10,860 nt of DNA, from positions 1 to 10,860 of the forward strand of contig CAKONA010000017.1 of the NCBI GenBank assembly GCA_934096785.1, in the 5' to 3' direction. A model generated the notes under the pieces. It did not search any database. It saw nothing but the letters and a program-made list of their open reading frames with translations, and had not been told where the DNA came from. Positions 6,508-10,860 of the stretch are shown here, piece after piece. Position 1 is the stretch's first letter; the number at the start of each line of letters is the position of its first letter. The DNA comes from an uncultured Bacilli bacterium. GTDB taxonomy: Bacteria > Bacillota_I > Bacilli_A > RF39 > UBA660. Made by a program: the position numbers and the translations under genes.

Positions 6508-6860
6508 GTATTATAGGTAGGAATACAAGAATATTGATGTCTTCTTTGGAATAACATTCCTCAGATGCCAGGCGAAAACGAGTCGCATAAGGGATTGCGA
6601 ACTGGTTATTAGAAAGTGTGAAAATTTTAAAATAATAGTAAACTTGTCCAGTATTTATAAGTAATTAAGAAAGCCATGAGTGCAAAATTCAATATTCTAT
6701 TTACATACACACTAAAAAAGAGTACATATTTATAACTCAAATTTTGTTTGAGCTTATTAAATTTGTATTCGTAGTAGGTAAATAGAGTATTGGTATATCG
6801 CTTATGGTATTTTTGTTGTGTATAAATTCTTGCCCTCTCTATTTATGCAGAACAAAAAGA
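6508..6860 (+). ncRNA. Candidate structured non-coding RNA or long leader
   Basis: No convincing gene lies in the 775 bases between 6313 and 7087. Downstream of the promoter at 6473-6501 come GGAAT-AAC-ATTCC (6548-6560), then a compact GC-richer block at 6568-6605 closed by CCAG/CTGG. Inside that block GCGA/TCGC (6572-6575, 6583-6586) competes with TCGCA/TGCGA (6583-6587, 6596-6600). Next is a 15-bp long-range stem (6690-6704 with 6778-6792; one G-U pair) enclosing CTCAAA/TTTGAG (6736-6741, 6747-6752). I match it to no RNA family with confidence. It may be a cis-regulatory leader for the relaxase operon, a separate RNA, or DNA structure linked to oriT. Confidence 0.4.
6690..6792. repeat. Long-range 15-bp inverted repeat with nested stem
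   Basis: CAATATTCTATTTAC (6690-6704) and GTAAATAGAGTATTG (6778-6792) pair at all 15 positions as RNA, with one U-G wobble. Between them CTCAAA/TTTGAG (6736-6741, 6747-6752) forms an internal hairpin. In DNA the wobble is a mismatch, so the arm is slightly better suited to RNA than to a DNA cruciform. Confidence 0.6.
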
Positions 6861-6864
6861 GCTG

Positions 6865-7042
6865 AATAATTTGTTTTGGGTATGTAAACAAATTATTTTA
6901 TCTTGGCGAAGCCAAGCATAAATTATCTATCGTATAATTAGATAATTTATGAGTTCTCCGCTAGGAGCCCACGACATCTTTTCAAAACGAAGTTTTGAAA
7001 GTGTCATAGTGGGTTACATACTTTCGTAAGAAAGTTATGTAA
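6865..7042. repeat. Array of six back-to-back hairpins before mobV B, possible oriT
   Basis: Six stems in 178 bases with almost no spacer. AATAATTTGTTT/AAACAAATTATT (6865-6897), perfect 12 bp. CTTGGC-GAA-GCCAAG (6902-6916). ATAAATTATCTA/TAGATAATTTAT (6918-6950), perfect 12 bp. CTCC-GCTA-GGAG (6956-6967). A long bulged stem, CCCAC...GTGGG with GACA/TGTC inside and TTTCAAAAC-GAA-GTTTTGAAA at the tip (6968-7013). TTACATA-CTTTC-GTAA-GAAAG-T-TATGTAA (7014-7042). The array ends 45 bases before the relaxase start. Its position fits an oriT for relaxase B; its density would also fit a folded RNA leader. Confidence 0.7.
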
Positions 7043-8627
<1,585 letters not shown>

Positions 8628-8636
8628 AAATTTTGT

Positions 8637-8666
8637 ATTGAAATCCATGCTTGGAATATGGTATAT
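8637..8666 (+). promoter_or_regulatory. Promoter of the serine recombinase
   Basis: TTGAAA (8637-8642), 18-base spacer, then TATATT preceded by TGG (extended -10). This GG-TATAT segment resembles the one at 6493-6501. It lies in the only gap between the TnpW-like gene and the recombinase and would give a leader of about 65 bases, so the recombinase can be expressed apart from the relaxase operon. Confidence 0.5.
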
Positions 8667-8734
8667 TATGACTACTACTAAGGTAGAAACTATAATTTTA
8701 TATCGTATTTCAAGTTGTCAAATGAAAGGAGTAA

Positions 8735-10408
<1,674 letters not shown>

Positions 10409-10435
10409 TTATTAAGAAAATATAAGCAATTATAT

Positions 10436-10476
10436 GGGGAGAACATTTTAGTGTACTTAACTAAAGCGTTCTCCCC
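10436..10476. terminator. Strong hairpin after the recombinase gene
   Basis: GGGGAGAAC (10436-10444) and GTTCTCCCC (10468-10476) pair perfectly over 9 bp, with TTTAGT/ACTAAA (10447-10452, 10460-10465) extending the stem inside. It starts 28 bases after the recombinase stop. There is no clear T-run after either arm, so it may be a rho-independent-like stop without U-tract or a structural mark near the element end. Confidence 0.45.
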
Positions 10477-10480
10477 TATG

Positions 10481-10503
10481 AGTTATGACGTGCCATCATA
10501 ACT
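10481..10503. repeat. 8-bp dyad near recombinase 3' end, candidate att half-site
   Basis: AGTTATGA (10481-10488) and TCATAACT (10496-10503) are perfect inverted repeats around the 7-base centre CGTGCCA. Large serine recombinases act on partly dyad-symmetric sites that often lie within about 100-200 bases of the recombinase gene. The position (73 bases after the stop) fits, but no matching core at another junction was identified. Confidence 0.3.
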
Positions 10504-10520
10504 CGGGGGCTCTGCGAGGC

Positions 10521-10601
10521 AATAAATTTTCTCCCACAGAGATAAAATTTATTCAAATTACCTCACACAAAATTTATATTGCTACCCGCAAATATAAATT
10601 T
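10521..10601. repeat. Two tandem AT-rich inverted repeats
   Basis: AATAAATTTT (10521-10530) and AAAATTTATT (10544-10553) are a perfect 10-bp pair. AAATTTATATT (10570-10580) and AATATAAATTT (10591-10601) are a perfect 11-bp pair. They share the same style and density as the hairpin array before relaxase B. No function is visible; they may mark an element end or a regulatory region. Confidence 0.55.
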
Positions 10602-10616
10602 GTTCTCGTTAATTCG

Positions 10617-10658
10617 TTGTTGCAACATAATTTATATACTAAGCAGGAGTTGCAACAA
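10617..10658. repeat. Inverted repeat directly after the right-edge gene
   Basis: TTGTTGCAAC (10617-10626) and GTTGCAACAA (10649-10658) are perfect 10-bp inverted repeats with a 22-base loop; each contains the self-complementary GTTGCAAC. On the minus strand the stem begins right after the stop of the partial gene at 10659, so it could end that transcript, though no U-run follows. Confidence 0.5.
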
Positions 10659-10860
10659 TTATTCAGCATTTCCTTTGTCGCACTTTACTGGCTTTACACC
10701 TATTGGAATAGGTGTAGGCTCTTTCATATAAACTACACTATCGTTTGTTTCATCTGGTATAAAGTCAAATGCTGAATTAATATCTTGCATTTGGAATTTG
10801 TCTTCCTCGTTTATATAGATAATTCCAAATTCATAAGTTGGCATTTTACCCTCTGGATCA
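10659..10860 (-). CDS. 3' end of an unidentified gene, running off the right edge
   Basis: The minus-strand frame ends at 10659 and stays open to the last base, so the visible part is about 66 residues and the true start is probably outside. An internal ATG at 10844 has only a poor, closely spaced GAGGG before it. The visible protein reads DPEGKMPTYEFGIIYINEED, then a segment with FDFIPDETNDSVVYMKEPTPIPIG and a C-terminal KPVKCDKGNAE. It is acidic and soluble-looking. I do not recognise the family. It may be a host gene next to the insertion or another element gene; being transcribed toward the recombinase, it is unlikely to share its operon. Confidence 0.5.
   Translation of the reverse strand, partial: DPEGKMPTYEFGIIYINEEDKFQMQDINSAFDFIPDETNDSVVYMKEPTPIPIGVKPVKCDKGNAE

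Noticed and set aside
10485..10775. Plus-strand reading frame of about 96 codons after the recombinase
   Set aside because: It runs through several inverted repeats, lacks a ribosome binding site and overlaps the more protein-like minus-strand frame at 10659-10860.

Overview
The window is AT-rich (roughly 28-30% G+C by eye). It has strong AGGAGG-type ribosome binding sites, TTG and ATG starts and TTGAnn-17-TATAAT promoters. With TnpV/TnpW proteins, MobV relaxases and a TnpX/TndX-type recombinase, this points to a low-G+C Bacillota, probably a gut Clostridia-type bacterium. No rRNA, tRNA or complete CRISPR array is visible. Species cannot be read from the sequence.

Layout. (1) Bases 1-285 hold two divergent promoters. 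The minus-strand one drives a short structured RNA that runs off the left edge and ends in a terminator-like stem; its layout resembles a tracrRNA. The plus-strand one drives a two-gene operon: a PemK/MazF-fold toxin-like protein (286-792) and a 665-residue protein (844-2841). The latter joins a gluzincin-type zinc peptidase motif (HEVTH) to an alpha/beta-hydrolase (GYSSSG). A strong terminator at 2854-2895 closes this block. (2) Bases 2928-5380 are mobilization module A. It has a minus-strand MobV relaxase with tnpV behind it, a hairpin-rich 309-base leader that is a likely oriT, and a second, broken tnpV on the plus strand. (3) Bases 5425-6420 hold one minus-strand cargo gene of unknown function. 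Its base composition differs clearly from its neighbours, and it has its own promoter, start-site dyad and terminator-like hairpin. (4) Bases 6473-10476 are module B on the plus strand. A strong promoter faces about 600 bases of non-coding, heavily folded sequence ending in six back-to-back hairpins. Then come a second MobV relaxase of a different subfamily, an overlapping TnpW-like gene, and a large serine recombinase with its own promoter. (5) Bases 10436-10660 are another run of inverted repeats, followed by the 3' end of an unidentified minus-strand gene.

How it fits together. The serine recombinase would excise and integrate the element. The MobV relaxases would nick oriT so that a helper conjugative element can transfer it. 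TnpV and TnpW are small accessory proteins typical of Tn4451-like mobilizable elements. The cargo gene is the passenger. Two unrelated-looking relaxases, two tnpV copies on opposite strands and an odd cargo gene suggest a composite or nested element rather than one simple transposon. The most unusual signals are the non-coding ones: the tracrRNA-like transcript at the left edge, the folded region before the second relaxase, and the recurrence of C(GAA)G hairpins, an exceptionally stable DNA mini-hairpin type, at both mobilization loci.
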